Shown one piece after another: positions 47,371-59,917 of a DNA stretch of 64,000 nucleotides. The position numbers were made by a program, and so were the translations under genes. Source of the DNA: Straminergon stramineum. Lineage: Eukaryota; Streptophyta; Bryopsida; Hypnales; Calliergonaceae. Every line of letters begins with the position of its first letter. The stretch's first letter is position 1. The stretch covers positions 129,001 to 193,000 of the forward strand of contig OY987266.1 in assembly GCA_963920665.1 (NCBI GenBank), in the 5' to 3' direction. The notes under the pieces are model-generated. The model made no database searches and was not told the origin of the DNA. It saw nothing but the letters and a program-made list of their open reading frames with translations.

Positions 47371-48249
47371 AATTTAATAATGTAACAATTGAAGGTTTCA
47401 TATGTAAAACAAGAAATGACAAATATATTCTATATCATGCAAAATGTGAAGTAAATGACAAAATGGGGTTTCCAATTCATTGCCTTTTGGTACAATATAA
47501 GTTCAATGATAGTATCGTGGACCATTCAATGTCAAATCTATGTCTACACTATTGTAGGTGGGGACACTCTCTAACTCTTCCTCTTGGACACCCAACACAC
47601 ACCACGTGCTTGGCATGTGTGCATCAACTTACTCTGTGTTGTCCCATTCACTATCAGAATCACCTTGCAATTCTATTGTACCTTCTCTTCTTTGATACAT
47701 TGCATGCACACCTGGTTGGGAGTTGTTGTGATCAGTGAAGTGTCCACCTACATTCACCTCAAGCCAATGTGGTGGTTTGCTACAAGGCACCTGCAACGTC
47801 CTACTTGCTTGTCCAAATTCCACCTCCGAGTTCAAATTCCACCCACCACCACCATCCAATGCTAAATTAAAACTACCTAAACCTTCTCCTCCAATATTGC
47901 CATGTTGATTCCCACTACATGAAGTGAATTCCCTACGAGGGTGGCAAATTGACTGAAGATCAGCACTTGTAGCTCCACCAAATTCAATAGATCTTCCTGG
48001 GAATTCCCTCTACATAAAATCAAAGAACAAGCATTCGAAATGTCATTCAATTGAAGGAAGAACATATGCAAGGTACCTCAATTGTTGTAGGACTTGACAT
48101 AACAAACAAATAAAAAGTGAAAGCAAAGGAATTCAAAACTGAAATCTCAAAGCCAACATTTGGAGTGTCAAGGAAGAAATGCCTTACAATAGTTCCAGCA
48201 AAACACAACAAAATCTCCTTCAATAAAAAAAAAATAGGGAATAGAATCC

Positions 48250-49050
48250 TCAACTCTCCTCCAAACGAACACAATCCTCACATGTCAGAGGCAAATAGCA
48301 AGAAAATGCCGCTCACAAGCAAAGCATAACAACCTCAATGTCAGTAAAAAAAATAAGGAATGGAATCATAATTAAATTGTCCCTATGCACGCAATCCTCA
48401 CTAATTGCATTTTGACCAAAGAAAATGTTGCCCCTAAATTCCACCACAATCAAGTGAGCAAAAATGTGCCAAAAAAAATTAGTAGATTAGGGTTCTACAT
48501 TCTCCCTATGCACACATTCTTCACCATTCATAGTGTTTTAGAATCAAATGTTGCCCCAAAATTTCAGCATAGCAAACAAACCACAGTGTGAGCAAAAAAA
48601 TTGCAGAATCTATTTTGAAGTTGCTATCTGTGTAGAATGTGATCCACTCACTTTGCCACCCATGAAAATGCCTTAGTTAATTCCAGCAAAGTAGACAAGA
48701 TTGAATGACATACCAAAATGCAAATTTAATGGAATTGTCAACTCTACTTGTGCATACAATGCAATCCATTCACTATGTCACTAAAGGAAATGTTGCACAC
48801 TACATTAAGTAAAACAAATGATGTAGAGTCACATCAAAACAATGGAATCCAATTGTCAACTCAACATGTGCACACAATGCAATCCATTCGGTAAATCAAC
48901 AAAGAAAATTTTGTAAAATACTTGAAGCACCCTGAACGATGCTAAACCACCCAAGAGAATACGGAATATGCTAAAGTCAATTTTCTAACAAGAATGATAA
49001 GCTTGAGCAACAAAAAATCGAATGCAATCCATTCAAGCGTGCTAAATCCT
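48250..49050. repeat. Degenerate tandem repeat, about seven units of 118-130 bp
   Basis: Each unit begins with a variant of ACAATGCAATCCATTCACTA (near 48262, 48387, 48515, 48640, 48758, 48876 and 49021), followed by AAAGAAAATGTTGC-like sequence. It lies between the Myb-like gene and the hairpin units. Confidence 0.65.
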
Positions 49051-49186
49051 AGTTCAAAATGCAAGGATGTAAGGAGGTGGAGTTCAATGTTACCTTCATT
49101 CGTTTCTCGCGATACATTTCTTGAGAAGGTGAATTGCCTTGGTGAAATCTCAGAGATCCTTGCCTGTATAGCATCGGAGAAGAAGG

Positions 49187-50262
49187 TCAGAAGCCTGGAA
49201 CTCTGCTTGCATCATTCTGGTGATACCCTCCCACTCCAGTGACTTGCAGTCCTTCCACTTCAGAACAAAAGGGCAATTCAGCATTGACATTGCCAAAATT
49301 GACCCCTTCACTCAGGGCGCGGTTGAAAGTACACTTCGGTGATCCGTCGGAGTGTGGGGTGGTCTGTTGTTGACGCTGGCGCTCTAACATCTGCCGCCGC
49401 GTTTCGTCCCTCTCGTGTTCCTCTAACAACTCTTTTGTTCTCTGGGCCCTCTCAATTGTAGCAATTTCCGCTTTCAATTTTGTTGTAGTTAGCCTATCAA
49501 ATTCAAGTCTCAATTGCAGTTTTCCAAATTCTTCTTCTTGCCGTAGTCTCAAGTATTCTTGAGCAACAAGAGTGACAATTTGTGAACTAGGGGTCGTCAT
49601 GAGCAAGAGCATATTCTGATCTTCTAAGATTTTATTTTTTCGCATTGTAGCTGCAGTCAATTCTATGGTGGCTTTGACTTGAGCATACCCTACTCCTTCT
49701 TGCACCTTGCTTTCCTGCTGAACTTCCTTGGCAGCCTTTGTGTCCACAGGGCTTTCTCAAAGAACTTCATTGCCTGCAAATTCAACATCTCCTTGTACAC
49801 CAGGCATTGACTGACTAGTGTAAGCTTGGGATTCTTGACTATATGATTGTGATTTCCTCTAGCTTATTGTAGCGGATTTCATTGTACTCCAACCAACTAC
49901 CCACTTTGGAAAATCTTTCACTAAAAACCAACAATGTTCATAAGAAAACTTTGAATTTTGAGTACTTTTGGTATGGTAAAGGTCCTTGGCTATACAAAGC
50001 AAATCCTCTTTCAAAGTTCCACTTGTATTCAAGGACACAATTTGTTGACACACAACACAAAATCGAGTGACATCATGCTTAATCAAATCCCACTTACTCT
50101 CCAATGATCTAGCTGGTCTTGAATCTCCTGGCCGCCTATTATCGTCATTGTAATGTTCAAAAATACGTTGCCAAAAAGCACCTCCTCTCTGCTGATTTCC
50201 ACAAATGGGGTCTTGATTAAAGGCTAAAACACTACACGTCAACTGTCTCTCTTCTTCGTGAT
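49187..50262 (-). pseudogene. Myb/SANT-like PIF element partner protein, with stops
   Basis: Reading leftwards, a trihelix/Myb-like domain starts near 50262 (EEERQLTCSVLAFNQDPICG, FWQRIFEHYND, RSLESKWDLIKHDVTRFC, FSYEHCWFLVKDFPKW). TAG at 49861-49859 and a TGA near 49757 interrupt the same frame, which then continues into a C-terminal NAM-associated-type coiled coil (DTKAAKEVQQESKVQEG, KILEDQNMLLL, Glu/Arg-rich). In plant PIF/Harbinger elements this second protein binds the element ends and helps the transposase enter the nucleus. The upstream segment to 50441 is open in another frame, so a frameshift near a run of A at 50266-50271 or an intron separates the true start. Confidence 0.8.
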
Positions 50263-50891
50263 TGAAATTTTTTCCCTTCGTGTTGTTTCTTTTCCCCCTT
50301 GCACCCCCCCGTAAACCCTAACCCTAGCTCTCCTTCTTGGCTCTCCCTCTCAAATGTCGTCCACTGTTGCAACCCCGCTCCTAGAGCTTGAGACCCCACT
50401 CCCACAGTCTGGGATCCCACTCCGAAATAATGTGAGCCCAATCCTACACCCTATGACCCCACACAAGAACTTGGAGATCCCACTTCGGCACTCACACCAT
50501 TTGTTGCGCCTGCTTGCCGATAGAATACTCCAGCTTGTTGCAGAAATCCTCCTGACTACTTACAAAATCCTCTTGCATGTTGCCCAAATTCGCTTGCTTG
50601 TTGGTGAAAACCAAATGCTTGCAACGGAGGGTACTTTTCAAAATTTCTCCTGCTCGAATGTCCCTAACCACGAGGCACCATCAAAAACACTGCCAAATTT
50701 TGTCTTCTTGTCAGTACCGTGTCACAAGTCAATCGTGTGAGACACTGGAAGTTGAAGTGTGTGGGTGAAAATCTCAAGTGGCCTGCGTTGAAAAAGACTT
50801 CCGGCTGCAACTGTTGGGACGCCTTGAAGCTTCTGGGCACACCAAATCACTTACCGTGTCAGTTTGGCGTGCCCTAATGGAGATGCTCTAA

Positions 50892-52210
50892 GCAACTTGT
50901 GAACGTGATACAAGTCTTTCATAAGACCTCATTAATTGTGAATGCTCCTATAGTCAGAGCATATTCAAGTCGCAAAAAAACATCCCCATTCCTATCCTAG
51001 GTGAAAATAATATTGAAACATTTTGAGAGGGTGCTAAAGTAAGCATTATTGCTCCTATGTAAAGCTCGGTGGGAATGTACCCTACCTTTTCACAATTGAC
51101 AAAAGTTTAACTACACCAAAAAATCTTCTACTTTATATTCATTACAAAAAATTTGGGCCCTTTGAAGGGCCGCATAAGGGCTTTATGTATTGTCTCCAGA
51201 GCTAGAAATGCACTACTACAATTGGATGTTGGATCTAGGAAATTAGTAAAAAATTTTGGAGGAAATATAAAAAATTCGTGCGTGGAGGCAAAATTGGAGC
51301 CATTAGTCAAAACTGGTGCCTTCATCGGAGTGTCCAAGTCACTTCCCGTGTCTTAGAGACCCCAGAAAATGAGTGCTAATTTCACAGTTGGCTCTATCGA
51401 ATGATTTGCTAGCACCAACACAAGGATTAAAACTTCTTTAAATAATGGAGGGCCCGCATTAAAAAATGGAGGGCAAGGAAGGACAAGAGCTTCTTGATGA
51501 GTGCATTGCACTTTCTTCCAATAAAAAAATGAGTAGTCGTTGACGGGGTACACTTGAAAGTTGTCATGACACCAAGTGAAGTTGGAGTCATGTACCCATT
51601 TACCCAAGTACCATTTAGAGACTCCAAGTATTCTCCATTATTTTAGTAGAGGCTTCATCCATAGACTACTATTTTCCGTAGATGACGGATCAATCGAGAG
51701 GATGATCTTGGACAAATCAGGGTGGCATGAGACTAGAGTTCGTTAATGTCTTCTTCTTGGTTTAGGCACCAAGTCTCTGCCGGCACCAAAATTGGTATTG
51801 ACATGTGGGTTTTGATTGAATCCAACTACCTGGATTCTAGAGCCAGGACTTCACTGTTTCATGTAATCTCAGATTTGTCAAACTGAGAGAGGTGGGGGGG
51901 TTTATGTTTGTTGGTATGTAAAAGAGGTGTGTTACTTCAATTTTAGAAATTGGTAATGACTTTAACTAAGATCACAAATAGTGTGGAGGTTGTAGGCCTA
52001 TACACTCTAAATGTGTTGCTTGCTCCACGATTTTCTCCATTGATAAAGAGAGGTTGTCCGTTGCATGAGCAAGTCCCAAACTCAAAGCATTTTCACCAGT
52101 TATTGCTAATCTTAAATTTCTTGCTAAATGTGAGGTCTCAATTGGACTTTTAACAAGTTGCTATTGAATGAGGGTTATGCAAAGGCACAATTGTGTATCC
52201 ATGGGGGATT
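50892..52210. other. Non-coding stretch with unrecognised ORFs
   Basis: ORFs at 51153-51356 (plus) and 51353-51607 (minus) have fairly protein-like composition but match no family recognised here. No splice or domain evidence supports a gene. Confidence 0.35.
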
Positions 52211-52216
52211 TCAATA

Positions 52217-52402
52217 AAATGGCACCATTCCACAACTTTGACACTTTTATAGCTTAGACCACATAGTTTTGAAATGTTTATCTATCCTAGATGTCACTTT
52301 TATAGTTCAGACCGCATGGTCTAAAATGTATACTTGTCCTAGATGGAACTTTTATGGTTTAAACCGTGCAATCTGAAAATGGAGTATGGAATGGTGCCAC
52401 TT
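52217..52402. mobile_element. 186-bp MITE with three internal repeats
   Basis: Inverted ends AAATGGCACCATTCCA and TGGAATGGTGCCACTT, with TA at both borders (or TAA). The inside is three diverged units of about 50 bp, each with CACTTTTATAGNTNAGACC-like sequence. Relatives of its right end lie in decarboxylase intron 6. Confidence 0.65.
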
Positions 52403-52590
52403 TAACAAAATTCCATATATCCACAAAAGTTGACTATACAGTGTGAACTTATTATACTCTCCAATATCACAATCATCACATCCCAGAGAGTTCGGATATA
52501 CATGAGTCCCACAGGTGAAAGGTAACTACACCTAATTTACAACTAATGTGCTGATCTCCATCACGAGATTGCAAAACTTAACTACCCAAC

Positions 52591-52775
52591 ACTAATAGAA
52601 AACAATGTTTCTTTCAACAAAATTTCGTTGACGTGTTTTTGTATTTTCTACCAAAAAATAGAAAATTTGCATTGATTGCAATGCAATTTTCAGAAAATTG
52701 TATCACATTCAACGCAAATTTTCTATTTTTTGGCAAAAAAGACAAAAACATGATAGTTGGAAAGTAGAAAACAAG
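52591..52775. repeat. Fold-back inverted repeat
   Basis: Left CCAAAAAATAGAAAATTTGC pairs with right GCAAATTTTCTATTTTTTGG exactly; flanking ACGTGTTTTTGT and ACAAAAACATG continue the stem. The loop is about 50 bp and AT-rich. Confidence 0.75.
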
Positions 52776-52838
52776 ACAATCCATGAAAAGAGGAGTGAGT
52801 ATCAAAATGATTAATGATCACCCATTTTCGACCACTCA

Positions 52839-53520
52839 AGCAATTCAACCTATCTACGGCATGGGGAAGGCTAAGGAAAAAAATTCCCCATGTAGAAAAA
52901 TAGATTTCTAGAGGATTTCATAATTTTTTACATTTTCTTCCTCAAAAATAAAATTACCATGAATTTTTTTCATGAAGATTCTATTTGCACCATTCTTCAT
53001 ATGTAGGCAAACTACTTCCAACCATAGTTTGGTTAGAAAACCTATGTAAGTAATCATTGTGGCTTTCAATGTTCACCTCATGGACATTCTTGTTGCTTCT
53101 AGTGTTCTTGTTCTACATGAGATGTCACCTATACTAGAGCTAATTGGAAATTCAAGAGCCTTGCGTGCAAGAATGGAAAGCTGGTCAGAAATGGGTGATC
53201 TTCTTTAGGTTCTAAGAAATTGTTGACTAATAGCCTCGGTAGATAGTTTCAATACTTGCAAACCATTTTATTAACAATTTATTGGGGTCAACTTTGGAGC
53301 AATGTTTAGGATTCTTTTGAGTCTTACCAACTATTTTCCTTTACTTCCCATTTTGAACTATTTTTTCACATACTAAGTCTAGGTTTTTTTCTTTATTTTT
53401 ATTCTAAATAGAAAAGTTATAGATTTTTTCATTGATTTTTTTCCAAGGTTTTCAGATTGCAAATAGGGGGTTTCCAATTCCTCTAGCTAACTTTGAATTA
53501 GCCACTAGTTTTTTCTTGAA
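52839..53520. repeat. Two dispersed repeats joined
   Basis: 52839-53207 is the second copy of 30238-30620, and 53222-53520 is the second copy of 41914-42175. Their junction carries GAAATTGTTGACTAATAGCC, the empty site of the MITE at 41589. Confidence 0.7.
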
Positions 53521-54734
53521 CACTACTTTGAAAACTTACCTAGTATCCACTAGAAATCTTTGAAGTTCAATCGATTCCAAAATCAAGTCCACAATTGGAA
53601 TTTTGATTCTATAGAGAGCGAAGCTAATATTTGAGCTTAGAGTAGGAACATGGAATGTAGACCACCTTCATTGGTTATAGGATACCTATGTTACATGTAT
53701 GTGTAACATTATATGTAAGATGCTTTATATTATAGAATATTATCAATGGTTATAGGGTTCATACGTATACCTTCCAAGGGTATCTATGTTTTAAAGAATG
53801 ACCTCTAAAACAAGCTTAGGCTCACCAAACCTAAGCTCTACACTCTAAGTTCCATACTCTAAGCTCATATGGTAGCATTCCTAGAGTTCAACTTTGGCTA
53901 TTGGTCAACGTACACCTCCAAAGTCCACTGTAACAAGTTCATTGTTGCCAAGACTATCACGTAAACTGAAATCTATAAACTTATAACCTCATCTAAGATG
54001 GAGCTTATAATTATTTTTCCAAACTTCATTTTACAAGTACCTATGGAATAATGTCATTTTTTTGTATTTAATTTCGAAGATGTGACCACATGTCATCTAT
54101 TAGTTATAAAAAACTTCATGTTTATTTAGGAAAATTTTGAAATTATAGTGAATTTTTAATTAAAAAATGAAACAATTCATATCAAATGCAATATATGTTC
54201 AAAAAATCTGAAAATCTCTCTGTAGGTTTACATTATAGTGTCAAATGTAATGGCCTATATTTTTTTTAATCATATCATATTAAAATTAGAAAATCATTTC
54301 AAGGCCTCTATGTGAAAATTTCCATTGTTAAATTCTCTGAACTCAAAAAGGTGCCTCCCAAAACCTTCAATCAGATGTCATTAGTAGTGCAAAAAGCAAC
54401 ATAGTCCTACTTTAAATTCTACACCACCAATATTTGATTTAAATACACCACTGAAATCTAAATTACTTGAATCTAATACCCTAGAGTACTAATTTGAAAC
54501 AATGCAACCTACAACATCTCGAATTGCACATATATCTATAAGAAGCACATTTACATGCAAAATTAAGTGACAAATACTTGGGTGAAAACCTCAACCGAGA
54601 CATGTATTTCAACACTTATAATTTCATTTTTGTTTCAAGAATCAAAAGATAGATTTAATAAAATGAAAACAGAAAACTAATTTCCATAAGTGCAAATCAT
54701 AATTGTGGAAAACCAATGCCTTGAAAATAAAAAT
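53521..54734. other. Upstream region of the YjbQ-like gene
   Basis: AT-rich, with no recognised feature. The reading frame of the gene extends back to 54690, but the first ATG is at 54735. Confidence 0.4.
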
Positions 54735-57700
54735 ATGTTCAACTATTCATTGCCACAAGATAAAAAACAACTAAATAGAGGTTCTCAAAAACAAGGAACT
54801 CATGTTAATTGGCAGCAAAATAATGACTCTAAGCCTTGTGGTGCTCAATTTGGTGTAAATGATATAAATAATTACAACACACAATTGGGAGAAAATGACA
54901 TAAATAACTATGGTGCACATCTTGGTGTAAATGACACAAATCACTATGGCACTCAAGTTTTTGCGAACAATACAAGTAGCCATAACAATTCTCACATAAA
55001 TCCATTCAACTCATCTTCAACAAATGCATCTCAAAATAATTTTAGTGAAATTCATGATGATATTGATATTGCATTCCCCAAACAAAGTCCTTGTAATGAC
55101 ACAAGTGTTGGTTTCAACCCTTCTAATGTCAATACTTTAGACTATCCTAAAGACAAACTTAATAATGCAAAAAAGCAAATTGATTTTTCACAACAAAGAT
55201 TATTATCCAATTTTAGTTTGCAGGAGAATAGTTCAAATCCTCCTTACAACAATCAATATTTTCCCCAAGAACAAGGATCAAATTTTCAAACTTTTTTTCA
55301 AGAACATAAATCAAGATCTAATCTTCATCCTCAAAGAATTTTAGATCCTACAATCAACCTTCATAATGTTTCACAAGAACCTCAACAATCACAACCTAGA
55401 TCTATATCCAATTCAAATAATGAAAATAATAATCGTTCAACATTCAATCCTCTTCAACAAAGTTACTTTCATCCTTATGCTAATCTTGAAACACCAAATG
55501 TTGCATCTCGTTTTCAAAGTTATTTGCAAAAAATGCCATCACTGAATCCAAATTCTACAAATAATAGAGATGAAAATTTCCAGTCAAACATTTCAAGATC
55601 TCAAGGTTCAATACCTAATTTGAATTGTGCATTGACTCCTTCGGGAATGCAAACAACATGTAGCCCTTATGGCCTCTTATCTACACTTAATATAACATTT
55701 TCTCCTGCCTTCCATAACTCACCTTCTACAATACCAACAACTCCAAAATCTCAAAATGGAATTTCAAGATTAAATATCCCACTAGATGCACAATGTATAG
55801 ATTCATCAAATGTTTTAGAACCTCTTGAAAATTTTAATATGTCACATCCCATTGAAACCAATCTCCTTGGTCCTCAAACTAGTACTTCCAATAGAACCTA
55901 CAATAATCCTATTTCTACTCATGGTTTTGACCCTTCTTACAATTCAAAAAATAATCCACAACATTCAAAACATCATCACATATTTGGAGAAGCTCTTACT
56001 TCCACATCCAATAGTAACCTAACAAGGGATGTAACATCAAACCCTTCTCATTCTCTGTGTCAAGATTATTCTCCTTCTAATCTAAATCAAAATCTCAATG
56101 ATTTTGACAATTTCCATGCAACAACATCAAAACGTAAGAATCAAAAAAATAATTCAAAAAAACAATCACAAGATTCAAATGAGTGGAATCATAGTGAAAG
56201 TGACTCCGATGAAAGTTCCACTCCTCCACCTACAAGAAAAAGGATTTTACATTTGGCATCAAAAAAAAAAAAATGTCTTAGAAATGTCTCCGGAGACAAC
56301 AATGATCATGTTGATAATGATAATGTTCCTATGTGGATACAAAAAACTATTGTTCTTCCTGCACAACGCCGTGGTTGCCACAACATCACTCACTTGGTGT
56401 GTCAATTATTTTTGTTTTTGTTTTATAAAAATTTATAGATTCTCTAAATTTTGGATTTAAATTATTATTGAATAATCAATGAATGTAACTATTATACGTT
56501 GATGTAACTCATATGTGAACTAATATCAAGCATTTAATAAGTTAAAAACAATCAATGTTACTAATAAAAAAATCATCATTAATAATTCAAAAATAAATAA
56601 AAATATGAGGTAGGAAATTATACTATATTATATTAATTTGAAATCAATTTTATAAATTAAAAAAAATAAAATATCAAATTTAATATTCTTGCAGTTGATA
56701 CAACACTTGGAAATGGATTTGCCCTTCTTTAAATGTGGCCTTGCTCACATTTTTTGTAAGTCTTTTTTCTTTATCTAAATTATTTCTATCTCGTTTTAAT
56801 GAAGCTATTTAAGTTTTACAATGCAGTTTGTCTAATTTTTCATTTATGATTTTTTAATCCATTAATTTTTATTAAAAATTGAATAAAATACACAAACAAT
56901 TTTTTTTCATTACTAATCTATTGCCATTGTAAAAAAATTCAACAAAATTAATTAGTGTGACATCAACAAATGTTCAAGGTCCATATTGTAACTTAGAAAG
57001 GTATATATTCAATATGAAATTATTTTTATATACGAGTCACTAGAACATTCTATTTCAAAAATAAGAAAAGAAAATAGTTTTTTAATGCAGAAACTGCAGA
57101 GATTAAGATCTCTTTTCGGGTGTTGAAACAGTACAAGAGCCAAGTGCATCGTTGACCATCAATGCAACCCATGACTTAAAAGTCATCAAAGAACTTGATG
57201 TACTTATTTCAGAGGTTAGTATGAAAATAAAATGCCTTTATTATTAGTTTTTAATCTAATTCTTTTGCCAACAAGCATATTTAATAATTTTAGGTCTTGC
57301 AAAGATGAGTAAATTTTATAAATCAAACATAGTTTTGCACCTTGTGTGATTGTTATAGGGAAAATCATCATTGTGCTCAAATTTGCATGGAGAAGAAGGT
57401 AATCAACCATTTTTGAACCAAAGAGTATTAGTTAAAAAATAAAATTCAATACAAATTATATTAGTTGTTTTAAATAGAAATCAATTCATATAAATGTCTA
57501 AATTGAACCCTTATATTTAGAAAAAAATACCTTCTTTCAATTTCTATTGATTTAAATGAAATTTGATCTATTTTATATTTGTTTTTGATATGTGTAGGAT
57601 TTACTGATATCTTGGGGCACATTAAATCTATAATCTTTGGATGTTCACTTACGTTTGTTTCTAAACTCAATTTTATCTCAAAATCTTTTTTTGTATATAT

Positions 57701-59060
57701 TTTGTGGATTTAAGAAAAAACTTATAATTGCTCTAGAATCAAAATTTTGATATTTTTCAAAAAACTAAGTAGTTCAAAAAGTATGTAATATTTTTACAAT
57801 CTCATATATACAAATTGATTAGTTTGAGTTCTATTTTTATTGAATATTAGAATGATATTGAATGGTTTTCAATTCTATTACATCATTGTTGATCAAATAT
57901 GCATACATGGACTATTTTCATTCCTAAAACATTGATTGTTTCTTTAAATTGAATTTTCATAAGTACCATTTATATGTAAAAGCATGTACATTATGACTTG
58001 ATTCTTTATATGATAGAATTCAAAACTAATTAACAAACTTAGAATAATTGATAATACTCACATAGTAAGCTAACTACTTCTAAAATCCAATTATATAAAT
58101 TTGAAAATATACTTTCAAACATGGGAGTAAAAAATTTATACAAATCTTTTAAGAGATAATGATACATCGAATATTTTGTTTAATATTAATTAATAGCAAA
58201 AAAATAACGATGATTATATTGTATGTATAAATCTAATGCAGAATACCCATAACAAATGGATTCTTGAATATGGGAAAGTATCAGGTAAGAAATAACTTTC
58301 AGAGTCTCTAAGCTTTGCAATATAATTATCAAGAATATGAACATAATAAAGCACATTGATTAGACCTCGATTTATCTTAATTTACCTTGTACATTTGAAT
58401 ATTTATATTTAATCCAACTATCCCTGAATTAAAAAAAATAGGATTTGTAAATTGAAAATCAAGTCCAATTAGGATAAAATTTATACTTCATATTCTTGAT
58501 TACTGAGATTCCATGGAAAATGGTATTAGCAAAAAAATTTAATTCATCAAATGTCCTTACTTCTAAATTTTTTTTTTCAGAAAATTATACTCCTGAGATT
58601 TGCTTCAACTTTTCTTCAACTTTTGTGATTTGTTTTCCAACTCAATTGCCTTGATTTTATCAAAATCTCGCAAATTTGAATTTGATTCTTGTGTATACAA
58701 ACATTGTCAAGTAATACTCATTAAAAAAATTTCAAATTCAAACATTATAATTTTCCAATCTATGAAGTCCTATTTTGTGAAAGATTTTTGAACACTTACA
58801 TATATGATTTGGAAATGAGATTTTATAGTTGAATTCCTAGAACGTACTTTATTTTTTTGCCTTTGGTGTATTGCACTAGTAATTATACCAGTATATGGTT
58901 TTCTTGAAGTAAATTTTTTAAGTGTAGCCTTGAAATAGTAGATGTTAATTTGTAATCTTGCTTAAAGCTTCTTGTTTGGATTTGGCAGGCAATTTGTTTA
59001 TGTGAGAAACAAAAATATGGAATATGTCATCGAATTGTTGTAACACTAAATGGAACATAA
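54735..59060 (+). CDS. Asn/Ser-rich protein with divergent C-terminal YjbQ/UPF0047 domain
   Basis: Exon 1 (54735-56396) encodes about 530 residues very rich in Asn, Ser and Gln, with a 14-residue repeat near the start, basic NLS-like clusters (KRKNQKNNSKK, RKRILHLASKKKK), then MWIQKTIVLPAQRRGCHNIT, the opening of a YjbQ domain. GT at 56397 and AG before 56695 join in phase to LIQHLEMDLPFFKCGLAHIF. A third exon (about 57108-57214) holds PSASLTIN, and a last one (58968 or 58989 to 59060) holds WQAICLCEKQKYGICHRIVV before the stop. Small intermediate exons (57359-57398, 58242-58284, with THNKWILEYG) are plausible, but their phases do not all agree. YjbQ proteins are about 140 residues and have secondary thiamine phosphate synthase activity; here the usual HTSAS is EPSAS and EHR is EKQ, so catalysis is doubtful. 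Either a repurposed gene or a decaying one. Confidence 0.6.
54843..54963 (+). repeat. Protein repeat of about 14 residues, three copies
   Basis: AQFGVNDINNYNT, TQLGENDINNYGA and AHLGVNDTNHYGT follow each other in exon 1 of the YjbQ-like gene. Confidence 0.75.
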
Positions 59061-59913
59061 TTTTTTATTTATTTTCAATAGATGAATAATAGGCAACTCT
59101 TGTATGCGTTATTTCTACATCAAATTTTGAATACAAACTACTCATTATTTTACTTCATAAAAAAAATATACAATCAACATGTATGATATGATATTCTTCA
59201 TCTTGAATATAAATTCTAAACAAAAATTTCTAATTGGTTAATTGAGAGCATAGCATTGTAAATTTGTAATCAAAAAATGTATTCCAAAAAATTATATAAA
59301 AATATAGTTAAGTACTAAATATCAATAGTTTTTCATTTTTGTCATTATTTGATATGTGCATACACAATTCTATTTAAAATTAATTTTTTGAGGAAATTAT
59401 CATGATTGGTTTTGATGATTTATTTATTCTATTCTATTGAATGTTATATTCAGATTATTTTCAATTATAGTTTGACATTAAGGCAAAGGATAAATAAACG
59501 GATAATATATTGGAGAATGAAATTGCATTAAGTCACTAGACAATTGTTGCAAATAAAATTTATATAGGTGGAACTTGATATTATGGTGCACATAAAACTT
59601 TTAATCCAAAAGGGCTTGAAGTTAGTCATATGATTATTTATAGTGAGTCACAAAAATTTCTTTTAAAATAATCTTGAATCAATAAAATAGGATCCATGTA
59701 ATAGAGTAGACAAATTTATTTTGTCAAATATGGAGCTAAAGCTTGAAAAAATGAAAATTAAGTTGAAATTCATAGGTCCCTTCAATTGTTATACAATCAA
59801 TGAAGAATTGCACCACAAATTTTATACAACCACCAACTTGAACTTTACCATCTATCTATTTTAGTTTTATGCCCTCTAGAGTGATAAGCTTTTAACTCCT
59901 AAAGCCTTTCTAT
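59061..59913. other. AT-rich non-coding stretch
   Basis: No gene, repeat or RNA was recognised. Confidence 0.45.
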
Positions 59914-59917
59914 TTAA

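Larger units (their letters stand above)
45993..49186. other. Non-coding middle of the PIF element
   Basis: It lies between the two converging genes. It holds the hairpin units at 46561-47370 and the tandem repeats at 48250-49050. A minus-strand ORF at 47629-47859 is Gly/Ser-rich and may be a 3' exon of the Myb-like gene, without clear support. Confidence 0.5.
44339..50888 (+). mobile_element. PIF/Harbinger DNA transposon, 6.55 kb, complete but broken
   Basis: The left end AAGCATCTCCATTGGGGCAT then GCCAAA, and the inverted right end GAGCATCTCCATTAGGGCAC then GCCAAA, match at 23 of 26 positions. TAA at 44336-44338 and again at 50889-50891 is the target-site duplication expected for this superfamily. 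It contains the DDE transposase (plus strand, left half) and the Myb/SANT-like protein (minus strand, right half), converging as in other plant PIF elements, with hairpins and tandem repeats in between. Confidence 0.92.

Noticed and set aside
47463..47865. Overlapping plus-strand ORFs within the PIF element
   Set aside because: His/Leu/Cys-rich translations without motifs; likely shadows of non-coding or minus-strand sequence.
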